Assembly: GCA_022825505.1 (NCBI GenBank)
Contig: JAJDWR010000038.1
Span: 1-44,970, forward strand
DNA from: Gammaproteobacteria bacterium
GTDB lineage: Bacteria; Pseudomonadota; Gammaproteobacteria; Steroidobacterales; Rariloculaceae
Direction of reading: 5' to 3'
Length of the DNA stretch: 44,970 nt
The notes under the pieces are model-generated. The model was given only the letters and a program-made list of their open reading frames with translations. It was not told where the DNA came from and searched no databases. How positions within the stretch are numbered: position 1 is the first letter of the stretch; every line of letters begins with the position of its first letter. The translations under genes were made by a program, and so were the position numbers. Shown one piece after another: positions 8,060 through 17,319 of the stretch.

Positions 8060-9660
8060 CGGACATGCCGCACAGAATCCTGTCGGCCCGCGTGGCCCTG
8101 CTGCTTGCTGCGTTGACCGTTGTTGCCTGCTCGCCTGAGCAACCGGATGCCTCGGCCGACGCGCCGCGCTGGAACATTCTGTTTGTTTTCGCCGACGACT
8201 GGGGACGCTACGCCGGCGCGTACGCCGATATCGACGCTCGGCCCGGCATCAACGCGATTCTGCACACACCCAACATCGATCGCGTTGCGCGCGAAGGTAC
8301 CGTCTTTCGCCACGCGTTCGCGAGTGCGCCGTCTTGCACACCGTCCCGCTCCGCGCTGATGAGTGGTCGTCATTTCTTTAACACCGGGCACGGTGCCATC
8401 CTGGTGACGGCTGTCTGGGACGGCAGCGTGCCGTCTTATCCGTTCGCACTGCGCGAAGCCGGATACCGCATCGGCAAGTCGTACAAGATCTGGCGACCGG
8501 GCCATCCGGCCGATGCGCCTTTCGGTGGCCAGGACTACGCCTACCAGGAATTTTCCGAACGCAACGCGAAATTCTCTCGTTACGTATCGGGGCGAATGAA
8601 GGAGGGCATCGGTCTTGCAGAGGCGAGCGCCGAGGTTCTCGACGGCGTACGCCGTAACTTCGCCGATTTTCTTGATGATGTTGGTGATGACGAATCGTGG
8701 CACTACCTGTTCGGGCCGAGCAACACGCACCGCACCTGGATCGAAGGTTCCGCTCAGGCACTATGGAATATCGATCCGTCGGAACTGCAAGGGCGAATGC
8801 CGGCTTACCTGCCGGACGTTGCCGATATACGTCAGGACGTTGCCGACTACCTCGGCGAGGTTCAGGCACTGGATGCCTATGTCGGAGTACTCATTGACGA
8901 GCTCGAAGCTCGCGGCCAGCTCGACCGGACACTAATCGTTCTCAGTGGTGACCACGGTATGCCTGGATTTCCGCACGGCAAGGCGACGCTCTACGATGGC
9001 GGCACGGGCGTCGCGCTGATCGTTCGCGTACCGGGCGGCACACCGGGGCGGATCGTCGACGATTTCGTCAGCCTTGCGGACATTGCTCCGACGCTGCTGG
9101 AGATCGTCGGGGCGCCGCCACTCGACGGTGCCGACGGCCGCTCGATACTGCCCCATTTGTTGTCCTCGGACAGCGGCCAGATCGATGCGGACCGCAGCTG
9201 GGTCGTAACCGGCAGAGAGCGACACTATGTCGAGGCGCGAGACGGGCTGCTGCCCTATCCACAGCGTGCGCTGCGAACCGATCAATACCTGTACATACGA
9301 AACTACGCCCCGGACCGCTGGCCAATGGGTTCGCCCGAGGGTGTCGACGGCGGACCACCGTTCGCGGATTTCGATGGCGGACCGACCAAAACCTGGCTCA
9401 TCGAGCATGCCCAGGATACCGCCTGGAAAGGCTTTTTTCACCGCGAGCTGATGCATCGCCCCGCGGAAGAGTTGTACGACGTCAACGAAGATCCGGACCA
9501 GATAGTGAACCTCGCCGGGGATCCGGCGTACGAATCGATCCGGGAGACGCTCAGTACGCGCCTGTTCGAGGCGCTCGAGGCGGCCGGTGACCCGCGGCTC
9601 CAGGGCGATGGCCTGCACTTCGAGAGGCCGCCCTTCACAGACCCAGTTACGACACGATAA
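8056..9660 (+). CDS. Sulfatase (type I, formylglycine-dependent), lipoprotein
   Basis: The 534-residue protein has an N-terminal hydrophobic segment and lipobox (AALTVVACSPE, Cys near 25), so it is probably a membrane-anchored periplasmic enzyme. The sulfatase domain starts with NILFVFADDWG, which carries the metal Asp pair, and has the activation motif S-C-T-P-S-R with the Cys-to-formylglycine residue at about C94. Later segments include IVLSGDHGMPGFPHGK and LADIAPTLLEI. It would remove sulfate esters from a glycan or other organic sulfate. Two starts are possible: the TTG at 8056, overlapping the stop of the DUF1080 gene, and the ATG at 8065. The C-terminal ELYDVNEDPDQIVNLAGDP segment is typical of the family, and the length is normal. 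Confidence 0.92.
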   Translation: MTDMPHRILSARVALLLAALTVVACSPEQPDASADAPRWNILFVFADDWGRYAGAYADIDARPGINAILHTPNIDRVAREGTVFRHAFASAPSCTPSRSALMSGRHFFNTGHGAILVTAVWDGSVPSYPFALREAGYRIGKSYKIWRPGHPADAPFGGQDYAYQEFSERNAKFSRYVSGRMKEGIGLAEASAEVLDGVRRNFADFLDDVGDDESWHYLFGPSNTHRTWIEGSAQALWNIDPSELQGRMPAYLPDVADIRQDVADYLGEVQALDAYVGVLIDELEARGQLDRTLIVLSGDHGMPGFPHGKATLYDGGTGVALIVRVPGGTPGRIVDDFVSLADIAPTLLEIVGAPPLDGADGRSILPHLLSSDSGQIDADRSWVVTGRERHYVEARDGLLPYPQRALRTDQYLYIRNYAPDRWPMGSPEGVDGGPPFADFDGGPTKTWLIEHAQDTAWKGFFHRELMHRPAEELYDVNEDPDQIVNLAGDPAYESIRETLSTRLFEALEAAGDPRLQGDGLHFERPPFTDPVTTR

Positions 9661-9668
9661 GTGTTTCG

Positions 9669-9902
9669 TTAATAAGGAACATACTCCGGCTCATGTGGGT
9701 AGTTCGCCGTGGGCTTCAGGACGACGTTACGGGATTCGGCCCACTCCAGCCATTCTTCGTACATCGCTCGCGCCAGATCGGCCTGATCCTCCGCGAGATT
9801 CGGTCCGGCAACGAGCTGGATGCCCGTATCGTGGTAGGCCTGCCCGGACAGCAGGCTCGCTCGCGTCGGGCTGCAGGCACCGGCAAAGCGCAGCAGTTTT
9901 GT
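9669..9902 (-). pseudogene. Remnant of a third sulfatase with a large internal deletion
   Basis: Immediately after the TGA of the two-domain sulfatase (9903-9905), the same minus-strand frame stays open for 77 codons to a TAA at 9669-9671. The translation begins TKLLRFAGACSPTRASLLSG, a textbook sulfatase activation signature (C-S-P-T-R). It then passes within a few residues to DLARAMYEEWLEWAESR and a tail ending PHEPEYVPY, which looks like a sulfatase C-terminal helix and tail. About 400 residues that should lie between are missing, as is everything before the signature. There is no start codon with a ribosome binding site. I read it as a collapsed sulfatase gene that once followed the present one. 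Confidence 0.65.
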
Positions 9903-12554
9903 TCATTGAGCCGGGTAGTCGAATCGGCCCATAGCCTCAAGCTCTGCGACGTAGGCGTCGCGGATGGCGAGCAGCCTCGTCACAACCTCAGGGTGCTGCT
10001 CATGGACGTTCTGCGTCTCGCCTGGATCGTCGGCCAGGTTGTAGAGAAAAGTCCCCTCGAGATTCTCGTCAATCGCCTTGCCGTCGGGCAGCGGCGAGGT
10101 TTCCCGCGGGTTCAACAACAACTTCCAGTCGCCCTCCCGGACAGCGTAGGAATGGTTTTTTGTGCGCCAGTAATCAAACTGGTGCCAGACGAAGCTGTCG
10201 TGCGTGGTGGACTCCGACGCATCGCTGATGAGCGGTGCCAGACTGTGGCCGTCGAGCGCGCTGACGTCGTAGTCGATACCAGCGTACTCCAGGATCGTCG
10301 GGAACCAGTCCTGGCTGACGGCGAATTGATCGCGGACCTCGCCCGCCGGGATCTTCCCGGGCCAGCGGATGATCCCGGGTACGCGCAGGCCTCCTTCGAA
10401 CTGCGAAAATTTCGCGCCGCGATAGATGCCGGCGCTGCCGCCGCCATACAGTGCGCGCTGTTCGGTGGAAAAGCCGTGGTCGCTCTGAAAAATCACGATC
10501 GTGTCGTCGAGCACGCCGCGCTGCTCCAACGCATCCAGCAGGTCACCGATGCGTGCATCCATCGTGCTGACGAACGCACCGTATTCGAGCTGCCGACGCT
10601 CGAGATCGTGCTCCTTGTAGACCGCCAGCCATTCGGGATCGCCCTGGTACGGATAGTGCGGAGAATTCAGTGCGAAATAGATGAAAAAAGGCCGCGCATC
10701 GTCACGATCGATGAACTCGAGGGTCTCCTCCACCATGAGATCCGCGAAAAAGCGCCCATTCTCGAAGACCTCTTCGCCGTTGCGATAGAGGTCGTGACCG
10801 ACTCGTCCGACATGGTTCGTGTGCGAGTAGTTGTCGATGACACCGCCGAGGTGACCGAACGCGTGGTCGAACCCCTGGTAGTTCGGCGTCGTGGTCATCT
10901 CGCCGCTCAGGTGCCATTTCCCGATGGCAGCGGTGCGATAGTCGTTGTCGGCCAGTACTTCGGCGATCGTGACTTCTTCGAGCTGCAGACCGCGGCCCGG
11001 CCCGGCGTCGATGTGGACGTTGGTGGTAACCCCGGCTTTGTCGGGTGTCTTGCCCGTCAGCAACCCCGCGCGCGACGGTGCACAAACCGGGGCCGCCGCA
11101 TAGAATTGTGTAAAGCGCACGCCGTCTGCGGCCATCCGATCGATGTTGGGCGTGTCGATGAAGGTCGAGCCGTAAGCCCCGACATCGGCGTACCCTTGGT
11201 CGTCGGTGAAGATCAATAGCACGTTGGGTTTGGCGCTACCTTGCGCGTGACGGTCGAGCAGCGTTTCCAGCTCAGGATCGGGCGCGTCCACCGTCGGGAC
11301 CTCCCGCACTATGCAACACGATTCCTGCGGCTCAATCGCCGTTACGCGGCCGTCGTCATACACGCGCTGCGCGGCGGACATGGCCACGGCACCCGGCGCG
11401 AACGGCCGACCCTTGGGGTCGTACCAGGAATACAATTCATCTGCCGGCGAGCGGTCCGGCACCTGCACCAGAGGCCGGCCGTCGAGTCCGTCATTGTCCG
11501 CCCCGGCCAACGCAACGACGGTGGTTGCAACGTCGGCAAATCCGACGAGGCGATCGTCACGCTTGCCCGGTTCGATGCCCGGGCCGGCGATGATGAGTGG
11601 CACGTGCGTGCCGGGGACAGATAAATCTCCTTTGTCACCTTTGACAGGGCCCGCATTGGTCAATGACGTGATGCTCTTTGCCGTGCCGTTGTCACTCGTG
11701 AATACGATGTACGTGTTGTCGGCGATGCCGAGTTCGTCCACGGCGGCGGTAATCTGCCCGACAAGGAAGTCGAGGTATTCGACATTCGCGCCGAAGTTCT
11801 CGCGCGCGCGCATCGTGTCGCTGGCAGGGCCGGACGCCGTATGCGGCGTGGGCACCCAGGGGCTATGGGGCAGGGAAGTCGGGAAGTAAGCAAGAAACGG
11901 CCGGGATTCGGCGGTGGTCTCTCGAATGAAGTCGATCAGGTAGGCCGTGTGATGGTCGGGGCCGTACCCGTCGTCCCCGAGCATCAGGTCGCGACCGTCG
12001 ACTTCGAGTTTGGCAGCCCAGTAACGCGGCCCCGCGCCCTCGCTACCAACGTGATTCAATTGCCACAGCGAGTATTGATCAAAGCCGTAGTCTTCACGCA
12101 TTACGTCGGGCGTTACATTCGGTGCGGCGCGTGAAGCATCGTATTCAATCGGGTAATCTGGCGCGGACAACTGCCACTTACCAGCTACCATTGTCTTGTA
12201 GCCGGCGCTCTGCAGCGTTTGCGCAAACGTCTGCTCGTCCGGATCGAGCCAGCCGAACGCCTCGTAGTTGCGGTAGTTGTGTTTGCCGGTGAGCAGCTGC
12301 ACGCGCGATGGCGTGCACAACGGCTGACTGAAGGTCCGCGTGAACTTGACGCCCCGTGCCGCGAGCGCGTCGATGTTTGGTGTCTCGTACGATAATCCGC
12401 CGTAGGGTTCGAAGGCCTCGACGCCCGCATCATCGGCAAGAATCACGATGATATTGGGTGGCGTCCGGTTACCGTCGTTTTCAGATTCGGCGCCGGCACC
12501 ACTGGCCGCGAGAACAGCTGCGACCAGCACGATGAACAATCGCATTGCGTACAT
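9903..12554 (-). CDS. Tandem double-domain sulfatase (sulfatase-sulfatase fusion)
   Basis: One uninterrupted frame of about 883 residues encodes two complete-looking sulfatases. A signal peptide (about 1-23, ending ASGAGA) precedes domain 1, which has NIIVILADDAGVEAFEPYGG, the activation motif LCTPSR (formylglycine Cys near 80) and FTSDNGT. Near residue 440, SAKPNVLLIFTDDQG starts domain 2, with the activation motif VCAPSR (Cys near 491), AIGKWHLSG and FQSDHGFS. Domain 2 ends in a normal tail (LYNLADDPGETQNVHEQHPE). Single sulfatases are about 450-550 residues, so this is roughly double. Domain 1 resembles the separate sulfatase at 39312. The ATG at 12552-12554 is preferred because GGAG lies six bases upstream. 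The gene diverges from the TonB receptor. Confidence 0.9.
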   Translation of the reverse strand: MYAMRLFIVLVAAVLAASGAGAESENDGNRTPPNIIVILADDAGVEAFEPYGGLSYETPNIDALAARGVKFTRTFSQPLCTPSRVQLLTGKHNYRNYEAFGWLDPDEQTFAQTLQSAGYKTMVAGKWQLSAPDYPIEYDASRAAPNVTPDVMREDYGFDQYSLWQLNHVGSEGAGPRYWAAKLEVDGRDLMLGDDGYGPDHHTAYLIDFIRETTAESRPFLAYFPTSLPHSPWVPTPHTASGPASDTMRARENFGANVEYLDFLVGQITAAVDELGIADNTYIVFTSDNGTAKSITSLTNAGPVKGDKGDLSVPGTHVPLIIAGPGIEPGKRDDRLVGFADVATTVVALAGADNDGLDGRPLVQVPDRSPADELYSWYDPKGRPFAPGAVAMSAAQRVYDDGRVTAIEPQESCCIVREVPTVDAPDPELETLLDRHAQGSAKPNVLLIFTDDQGYADVGAYGSTFIDTPNIDRMAADGVRFTQFYAAAPVCAPSRAGLLTGKTPDKAGVTTNVHIDAGPGRGLQLEEVTIAEVLADNDYRTAAIGKWHLSGEMTTTPNYQGFDHAFGHLGGVIDNYSHTNHVGRVGHDLYRNGEEVFENGRFFADLMVEETLEFIDRDDARPFFIYFALNSPHYPYQGDPEWLAVYKEHDLERRQLEYGAFVSTMDARIGDLLDALEQRGVLDDTIVIFQSDHGFSTEQRALYGGGSAGIYRGAKFSQFEGGLRVPGIIRWPGKIPAGEVRDQFAVSQDWFPTILEYAGIDYDVSALDGHSLAPLISDASESTTHDSFVWHQFDYWRTKNHSYAVREGDWKLLLNPRETSPLPDGKAIDENLEGTFLYNLADDPGETQNVHEQHPEVVTRLLAIRDAYVAELEAMGRFDYPAQ

Positions 12555-12999
12555 CAATTACTCCAGAATACGTATTGGCGGGACTGCAGCGATCGTCTAC
12601 AGATCGGGTTTAACGCCGACTATAACCCGTCAAGGCTCTCCGAACACCTCTGCCCGCCTCCGTCTAAGACAACCCGTTTCCGACGTCGGAACTGCCGGTG
12701 CCGCAGTGGCATTGACTCGTGCGTTATTGGCAAGAACTCGACCCGCACAGTGAAGTATTCTCGTATATGAGTAGTAGTGTTGATATACGAATTTTTGCCT
12801 ACAACGATGTCTATCGCTTTTCATCCGAAACATGCCGTACCCGTTGCCGATGAATCATAAATTCGTGCCGAAAAAGCAACATATGGTGGCATTACATAGC
12901 GATATAATCATGAAGTGTTAGCGTTTTTCAAAGCGACCAATAAAGCGTTGGTCGCCTGCCGCGATGTGCCGGCTTCAATTGACCAGGGGGTAGTTCTCC
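12555..12999. other. Divergent intergenic region between the sulfatase fusion and the TonB receptor
   Basis: This stretch of 445 bases has no credible gene in either direction. It is more AT-rich than its neighbours, especially from 12750 to 12930. It contains the shared block at 12728-12795 and presumably the promoters of both divergent genes. I see no strong standard -35/-10 pair that I can assign. A run of G bases at about 12988, next to the ATG at 13000, may serve as the ribosome binding site. Confidence 0.6.
12728..12795 (+). promoter_or_regulatory. Second copy of the shared promoter/operator-like block, before the TonB receptor
   Basis: TGGCAAGAAC (12728-12737) is followed at the same 24-base distance by a 28-base core (12762-12789) and AATTTT, matching the block at 7225-7292. 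Here the core carries a clean inverted repeat: TCGTATAT (12761-12768) and ATATACGA (12783-12790), eight-base arms separated by 14 bases. TTGATATA followed by Y-G-AATTTT is common to both copies. It lies about 205 bases before the receptor start. A dimeric regulator binding both sites would co-regulate uptake and desulfation. Confidence 0.6.
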
Positions 13000-15870
13000 A
13001 TGACAAAACTGATTCGTCGCCCGACTTCAGGGCGCCAAGACTTTCTATGTGTGCCGCTGATAGTGGCGAGCCTCATTCTGGTCGCCCAGCCGGCTACGGC
13101 ACAGGACGACGAGGTACTCGAGGAAATCGTCACTACGGGCTCGCTGATAAGGCAGGAACAGAGTTCGAACATCGTCGTGACGCTCGACGACCAGGAACTG
13201 ATCGATCGTGGGGTAAGTAATCCCGTCGAGATCCTGGATACGATCCCGTCGATTCAGGCGAGTGAAGTTACCTCCAACACTCTGAACCTGTTCAATCCGA
13301 GTTTTGCCAACTTCGCGAACCTGCGCTCACTGGGTGGACAATCGACATTGACCCTGCTGGACGGCAAGCGCGTGGTGCGCGACCCGTTCGCCGGCATTGC
13401 CACCAACCTCAACGTGTTGCCGCAGGCGGCCGTTTCCAGTGTGGATATCCTGCCCGACGGCGCGTCATCCATTTACGGTTCAGATGCAATCGCCGGCGTT
13501 ATCAACTTCAAGATGTATGAAGAGTACGAAGGTTCCGGCCTGAACTTGACGTCGACATTTCCGACTGAAGGTGACGGCGGTGGCCTGAACAAGTACTCTA
13601 CGATTCTCGGCGTCGGCGATCTTGACGCTGACGGTTACAATTTCTATGTCGCTGCATCGGCTCGTAATCGTGATGATCTCAGGGCTGGCGATCGCGACTA
13701 CCTGGAAGGACCGTGGGGCGGTGTTCTGCATGGCATCATCGAGCCCGGTGCCGACCCGAATTTTGGCGTCCGCCGGGAAGCCTTTCCCGGCAACGTAAGG
13801 CAGCGCAACAATCCACTGGCATCGGGCCAGATTGCGACGAATACCGGGGCCAGCCCATACCCTGACTGTCCGGTGATGTCCGATCAGTTAAGCACGGGGG
13901 ACATTCACGCCGTTGGCGACGGCAGCTGCGTCTACACATTGACCGGGCTGAACTTCGTCACGATTTCCGAGGAAGAGCAACACACTCTGGCGTCGCAGGT
14001 ATCCAAGCGATTTGCTGACGAGCACACGTTTTCGCTGCAGTTTTTCCATGCGTGGAGCGACATCACGCGCGAAAGGCCATGGCCGAGAATACAGGGCCGT
14101 CAAATACCTATCACCTCGCCGTATTATCCTGGCAACGGTATCGTGCCGGCGATTTCCGGGCAGGATATGACTTCGGCTGTCGAGACATACGGCATATCGA
14201 TGGTCGCGCTCGAACGACCTGAAAACACTGTAACGGACCGCACCTGGCGCCTGATGGCGTCGGTCGACGGCGTCATCGGTGCGTTCGACTACGAAGTCTG
14301 GGCCTTGCAGTCCGAAGCAGAGTTTGAACAGGCGATCGTATCCTACGACAACCGCTGGGTGGATGGAATTGACGGCAGAGACGGTGCGACGTGGATCAAC
14401 CCCTGGGCGGACTTCGCAGGCCAGTCGCCGGATGCACAGGCGTACATCACCGGCAGCTACATGGGCAAGGTCAAGGACCGTATTGCCGACGCGCAGCTCA
14501 GAAACGTCGGCTTTACGCTCGGACGGGACATCGAGCAGATCGACGTCGGTGCGGGTGCGGCGGCCCTGGCATTCGCATTTGAATACACGGAAGAAGAGCT
14601 TTTTACCGGTCTGTCGCTGGAACGCCTTGCGGCCACCAATCAGACGCCGGAGGTTCGCCTCGGTCCGGACCGCAACGTCTCGGGTGCCCGCGACCTTTAC
14701 TCGGCGACTCTCGAAGTCCAGGTTCCGATCACCGACGAGCTCGAAGTCAGCGCGTCCGTTCGGTATGACGACTACAGCGACGTCGGCAACACGACCAATC
14801 CGAAATTGCTGATCAATTACGACGTAATGCCAAACGTCAATCTGCACGCCTCATTTGGCAAGGGCTTTCGGGCACCGACGCTGGTCGACCTGTTCCAGGC
14901 GAGGAGCCTGGTCGGCACAATACCCGCCGCTGCCTTTATCTTCGATCGGGAACTGTGTCCGGACGGCGTGACACCAAGCGATCCGCGGGACGATACATTC
15001 AATGTCTGCGACCTCCGCGTCAACCGGCTTTCGGGCGGAAACCTCGATCTGAAGCCCGAAGAATCCGAGACGTTTGCGATCGGTACAGCGATCAGCTTCG
15101 ACCACGATCAAATCGGTTTCGGCAACATTGCTGTCGCGCTCGACTACTGGGACTACAGGATCGACAACGTCGTTAATTCCGGTATTCCGCCGGAGGCGAT
15201 CTTTGGCGATTGGGACCGATTCGCCAGCGACTTCATTTTCCGCTGCAGCACATTCACCGAGGAAGAAATTGATCGGCTCAACAACTGCCCGGACGATCCG
15301 GCGTTGCGCTTCAACGACTACATCGGCGCCGTTCTGCAGACGAACGCAAACATCGGTGTTGTCGAGACGTCAGGTGTCGACTTCAGGTTCCTCTGGGATC
15401 TGCCGTCTGATATCGGCGACTGGGCGTTCACCTACAATGCGACCTACGTGACCGATTATGACCAGGAAGTCTATGAAGGTTCGGGTGTTCAGTCGCGCCT
15501 CAATCGGTTCCTTACCCGTCATTTCGGTCCGGCGCTGCAACTCAAGCACTACGCGACGCTACGCTGGTCGAATGACGACTGGACCGGATTCCTTCAGCAT
15601 CAGTTCCAGAACGGCTACGACGATTGCGGCAGTGTTTGCCGTCGGCCCGACAGGGAGGTCGATTCGCACGGCATCTTCAACATCGGCGGCTGGTACCAGG
15701 TCAACGATGCCATCAGGGTCAACCTGCGTGTGGACAACCTGTTCCAGAACGATCCGCCGTTTACCAATAACTCGGGTGCCGGCAGCATTACGACGGAGAA
15801 CACCGACGTCCGGTACTTCGATCACATCGGCCGCAGAGTAGGGCTGACGTTGACGGCTGATTTCGAATAA
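13000..15870 (+). CDS. TonB-dependent outer-membrane receptor
   Basis: The 956-residue protein has a signal peptide (about 1-35, ending PATAQ). A segment EEIVTTGSLI follows that marks the start of the mature TonB-dependent receptor. The plug domain (about 55-175) contains DTIPSIQ, LRSLGGQSTLTLLDGKRVV and the segment VDILPDGASSIYGSDAIAGV. The remainder is the 22-strand barrel with FGKGFRAPTLVDLFQAR and NLDLKPEESETFAIG, ending in RRVGLTLTADFE with a terminal aromatic residue. Length and features are those of the large carbohydrate- or siderophore-type receptors common in marine Pseudomonadota. With sulfatases on its left and a shared promoter motif with one of them, uptake of a sulfated glycan fragment is a reasonable inference, but the ligand is not shown by the sequence. 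Confidence 0.95.
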   Translation: MTKLIRRPTSGRQDFLCVPLIVASLILVAQPATAQDDEVLEEIVTTGSLIRQEQSSNIVVTLDDQELIDRGVSNPVEILDTIPSIQASEVTSNTLNLFNPSFANFANLRSLGGQSTLTLLDGKRVVRDPFAGIATNLNVLPQAAVSSVDILPDGASSIYGSDAIAGVINFKMYEEYEGSGLNLTSTFPTEGDGGGLNKYSTILGVGDLDADGYNFYVAASARNRDDLRAGDRDYLEGPWGGVLHGIIEPGADPNFGVRREAFPGNVRQRNNPLASGQIATNTGASPYPDCPVMSDQLSTGDIHAVGDGSCVYTLTGLNFVTISEEEQHTLASQVSKRFADEHTFSLQFFHAWSDITRERPWPRIQGRQIPITSPYYPGNGIVPAISGQDMTSAVETYGISMVALERPENTVTDRTWRLMASVDGVIGAFDYEVWALQSEAEFEQAIVSYDNRWVDGIDGRDGATWINPWADFAGQSPDAQAYITGSYMGKVKDRIADAQLRNVGFTLGRDIEQIDVGAGAAALAFAFEYTEEELFTGLSLERLAATNQTPEVRLGPDRNVSGARDLYSATLEVQVPITDELEVSASVRYDDYSDVGNTTNPKLLINYDVMPNVNLHASFGKGFRAPTLVDLFQARSLVGTIPAAAFIFDRELCPDGVTPSDPRDDTFNVCDLRVNRLSGGNLDLKPEESETFAIGTAISFDHDQIGFGNIAVALDYWDYRIDNVVNSGIPPEAIFGDWDRFASDFIFRCSTFTEEEIDRLNNCPDDPALRFNDYIGAVLQTNANIGVVETSGVDFRFLWDLPSDIGDWAFTYNATYVTDYDQEVYEGSGVQSRLNRFLTRHFGPALQLKHYATLRWSNDDWTGFLQHQFQNGYDDCGSVCRRPDREVDSHGIFNIGGWYQVNDAIRVNLRVDNLFQNDPPFTNNSGAGSITTENTDVRYFDHIGRRVGLTLTADFE

Positions 15871-15919
15871 TCGTCGGGTTTCGCTCAGGGGTCATGAGCA
15901 TACCCGAGGCGTGTTGTGG

Positions 15920-17257
15920 CTATGGTACGAGGCAGGCAGTAAGTTGCGCCACGTCGCGTACATCCTCCAGCGCACCGATCAGCTTGCAGGCGCGCGAGAT
16001 CTTGTCTTCGGGCAGGATACCGGCGGCCTCTCGTATCAGGATGTCTTGCGGTGACTCCGTTGCGTAGGTGAACTCATCGCCTTCGCCGATCAGGACACGC
16101 CCATCCACCGTAGTGACCTCCAGGCGGGCGTAGCGAACCGACTTGCCTTCGACGAAGTCGACCCGCGTATTGTCGATGAGCCTCCCGATCTCCGGGTTGT
16201 TCACGTCTTCGTATCGATCGAGCCGCAGCTCGCCGTCCACCAGTAGTGCACCGAACTGAAACAGGGCGGACGATGGCGACGTGCGCGGGGTGAAGGGACC
16301 CCGCGCATAGCTCGCGCGGAAATTCCTCCGCTCCGCTGGAAAGGTCACGTGAATGGACGCGACATCGTCCGACCTTATCCGGTCGTTCAGAACGAAACCT
16401 CGCATCAGTTCGATGGGCACCTGGTTGAGACCCGTGCCCGGATAGTGTTTTTCTTCCGACGCCATGATGGAGTGGTCGCGGCCCAGGCACTCGAGCAACG
16501 CATCCTGATCGATTTTCGCGTTGCCGAGAAAAGTCCGGATGAAGCCGAACTCGCCCTCAAGCACCGTCGGGGATCCCCACGCGCCGGCCTTCGCCAGGTA
16601 AGCGCCCATCAAGCCGTTCCGGCACACAAGCCCATAGTAGTGCGTGATGGGTCCGGCATCGCTCTCGGCGACGCCCATTGCCGTGTGGGCCGCGTAGGCC
16701 AGCGCGACGGCTGTCTGAGCACGGTCGAGTTCGAGGATCCTGGCGGCCGTCGCGACGGAGCCGAATGGGCCGAACGGCATCGTCGCCCGCCGCGGTGCAT
16801 CGAGCGTCCAGGACCAGCGGGCAATCTTCCCCATCATCTCGTAACCGACGATGACGGCGGTGAGAAACGCGGCCCCGGAGACATGATGCCGCTCGCCGAG
16901 AGAGAAGGCGAGGGGCAAGGTCACAAGCCCCGGATGCACGCCGGTTTCGAAGATCACATCGTCCTGCCCGAAGGCGCGCATCATCTGGCAATTGACGAAT
17001 ACAGCATCGGCCACCGTGGTTCGCCAGGGCAGGCCGATCAGGGTGGCTTCGCCGGCGCCGTCACTCAGGTCGCGCGCTACCGCGATGGCGCGCTGTATGT
17101 CGGGCTCCTGGGCTTTCAGGCCGCGGAACGCCAGTCCAAGGTGATATGAGAAACGCTGCTTTGCGCGCTCGATCGCTGCGGTATCGACGTTGGACAGATC
17201 CTCCCCGCAGATATACTCCGCAATCCTTTCGCTAAACGTTGCCGCTGTTTCGTCCAT
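15920..17257 (-). CDS. MmgE/PrpD family protein (paralogue 1)
   Basis: This 445-residue protein belongs to the MmgE/PrpD family, which includes 2-methylcitrate dehydratase, cis-aconitate decarboxylase and iminodisuccinate epimerase. The family layout is present: a helical N-terminal domain with DDVIFETGVHPGLVTLPLA, GYEMMGKIARW, the VATAARILELDRAQTAVAL helix and AGAWGSPTVLEGEFGF, then the lid domain with EEKHYPGTGLNQVPIELM. Several positions deviate from canonical members. The His normally in the G-x-H-x-T segment appears to be Arg, and the Cys/His pattern after K-x-Y-P is GTGLN. It is one of three paralogues in the window and is closest to the one at 35486. The aldo/keto reductase lies 62 bases upstream on the same strand. 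The substrate is unknown; a dehydratase or decarboxylase on a hydroxy-acid is a family-based guess. Confidence 0.88.
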   Translation of the reverse strand: MDETAATFSERIAEYICGEDLSNVDTAAIERAKQRFSYHLGLAFRGLKAQEPDIQRAIAVARDLSDGAGEATLIGLPWRTTVADAVFVNCQMMRAFGQDDVIFETGVHPGLVTLPLAFSLGERHHVSGAAFLTAVIVGYEMMGKIARWSWTLDAPRRATMPFGPFGSVATAARILELDRAQTAVALAYAAHTAMGVAESDAGPITHYYGLVCRNGLMGAYLAKAGAWGSPTVLEGEFGFIRTFLGNAKIDQDALLECLGRDHSIMASEEKHYPGTGLNQVPIELMRGFVLNDRIRSDDVASIHVTFPAERRNFRASYARGPFTPRTSPSSALFQFGALLVDGELRLDRYEDVNNPEIGRLIDNTRVDFVEGKSVRYARLEVTTVDGRVLIGEGDEFTYATESPQDILIREAAGILPEDKISRACKLIGALEDVRDVAQLTACLVP

Positions 17258-17319
17258 TCAATGACCGGTTGCAGTATCCGGAACGCTCCCGCGCCCGTAC
17301 TGCCCGAAATGCCGTCGTT

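Noticed and set aside
9693..11219. A 508-codon plus-strand frame opposite the sulfatase fusion
   Set aside because: Antisense shadow; the minus strand encodes two complete sulfatase motif sets across it.
15871..15919. A rho-independent terminator between the TonB receptor and the convergent MmgE/PrpD gene
   Set aside because: No GC-rich stem followed by a T-run is visible in the 49-base gap.
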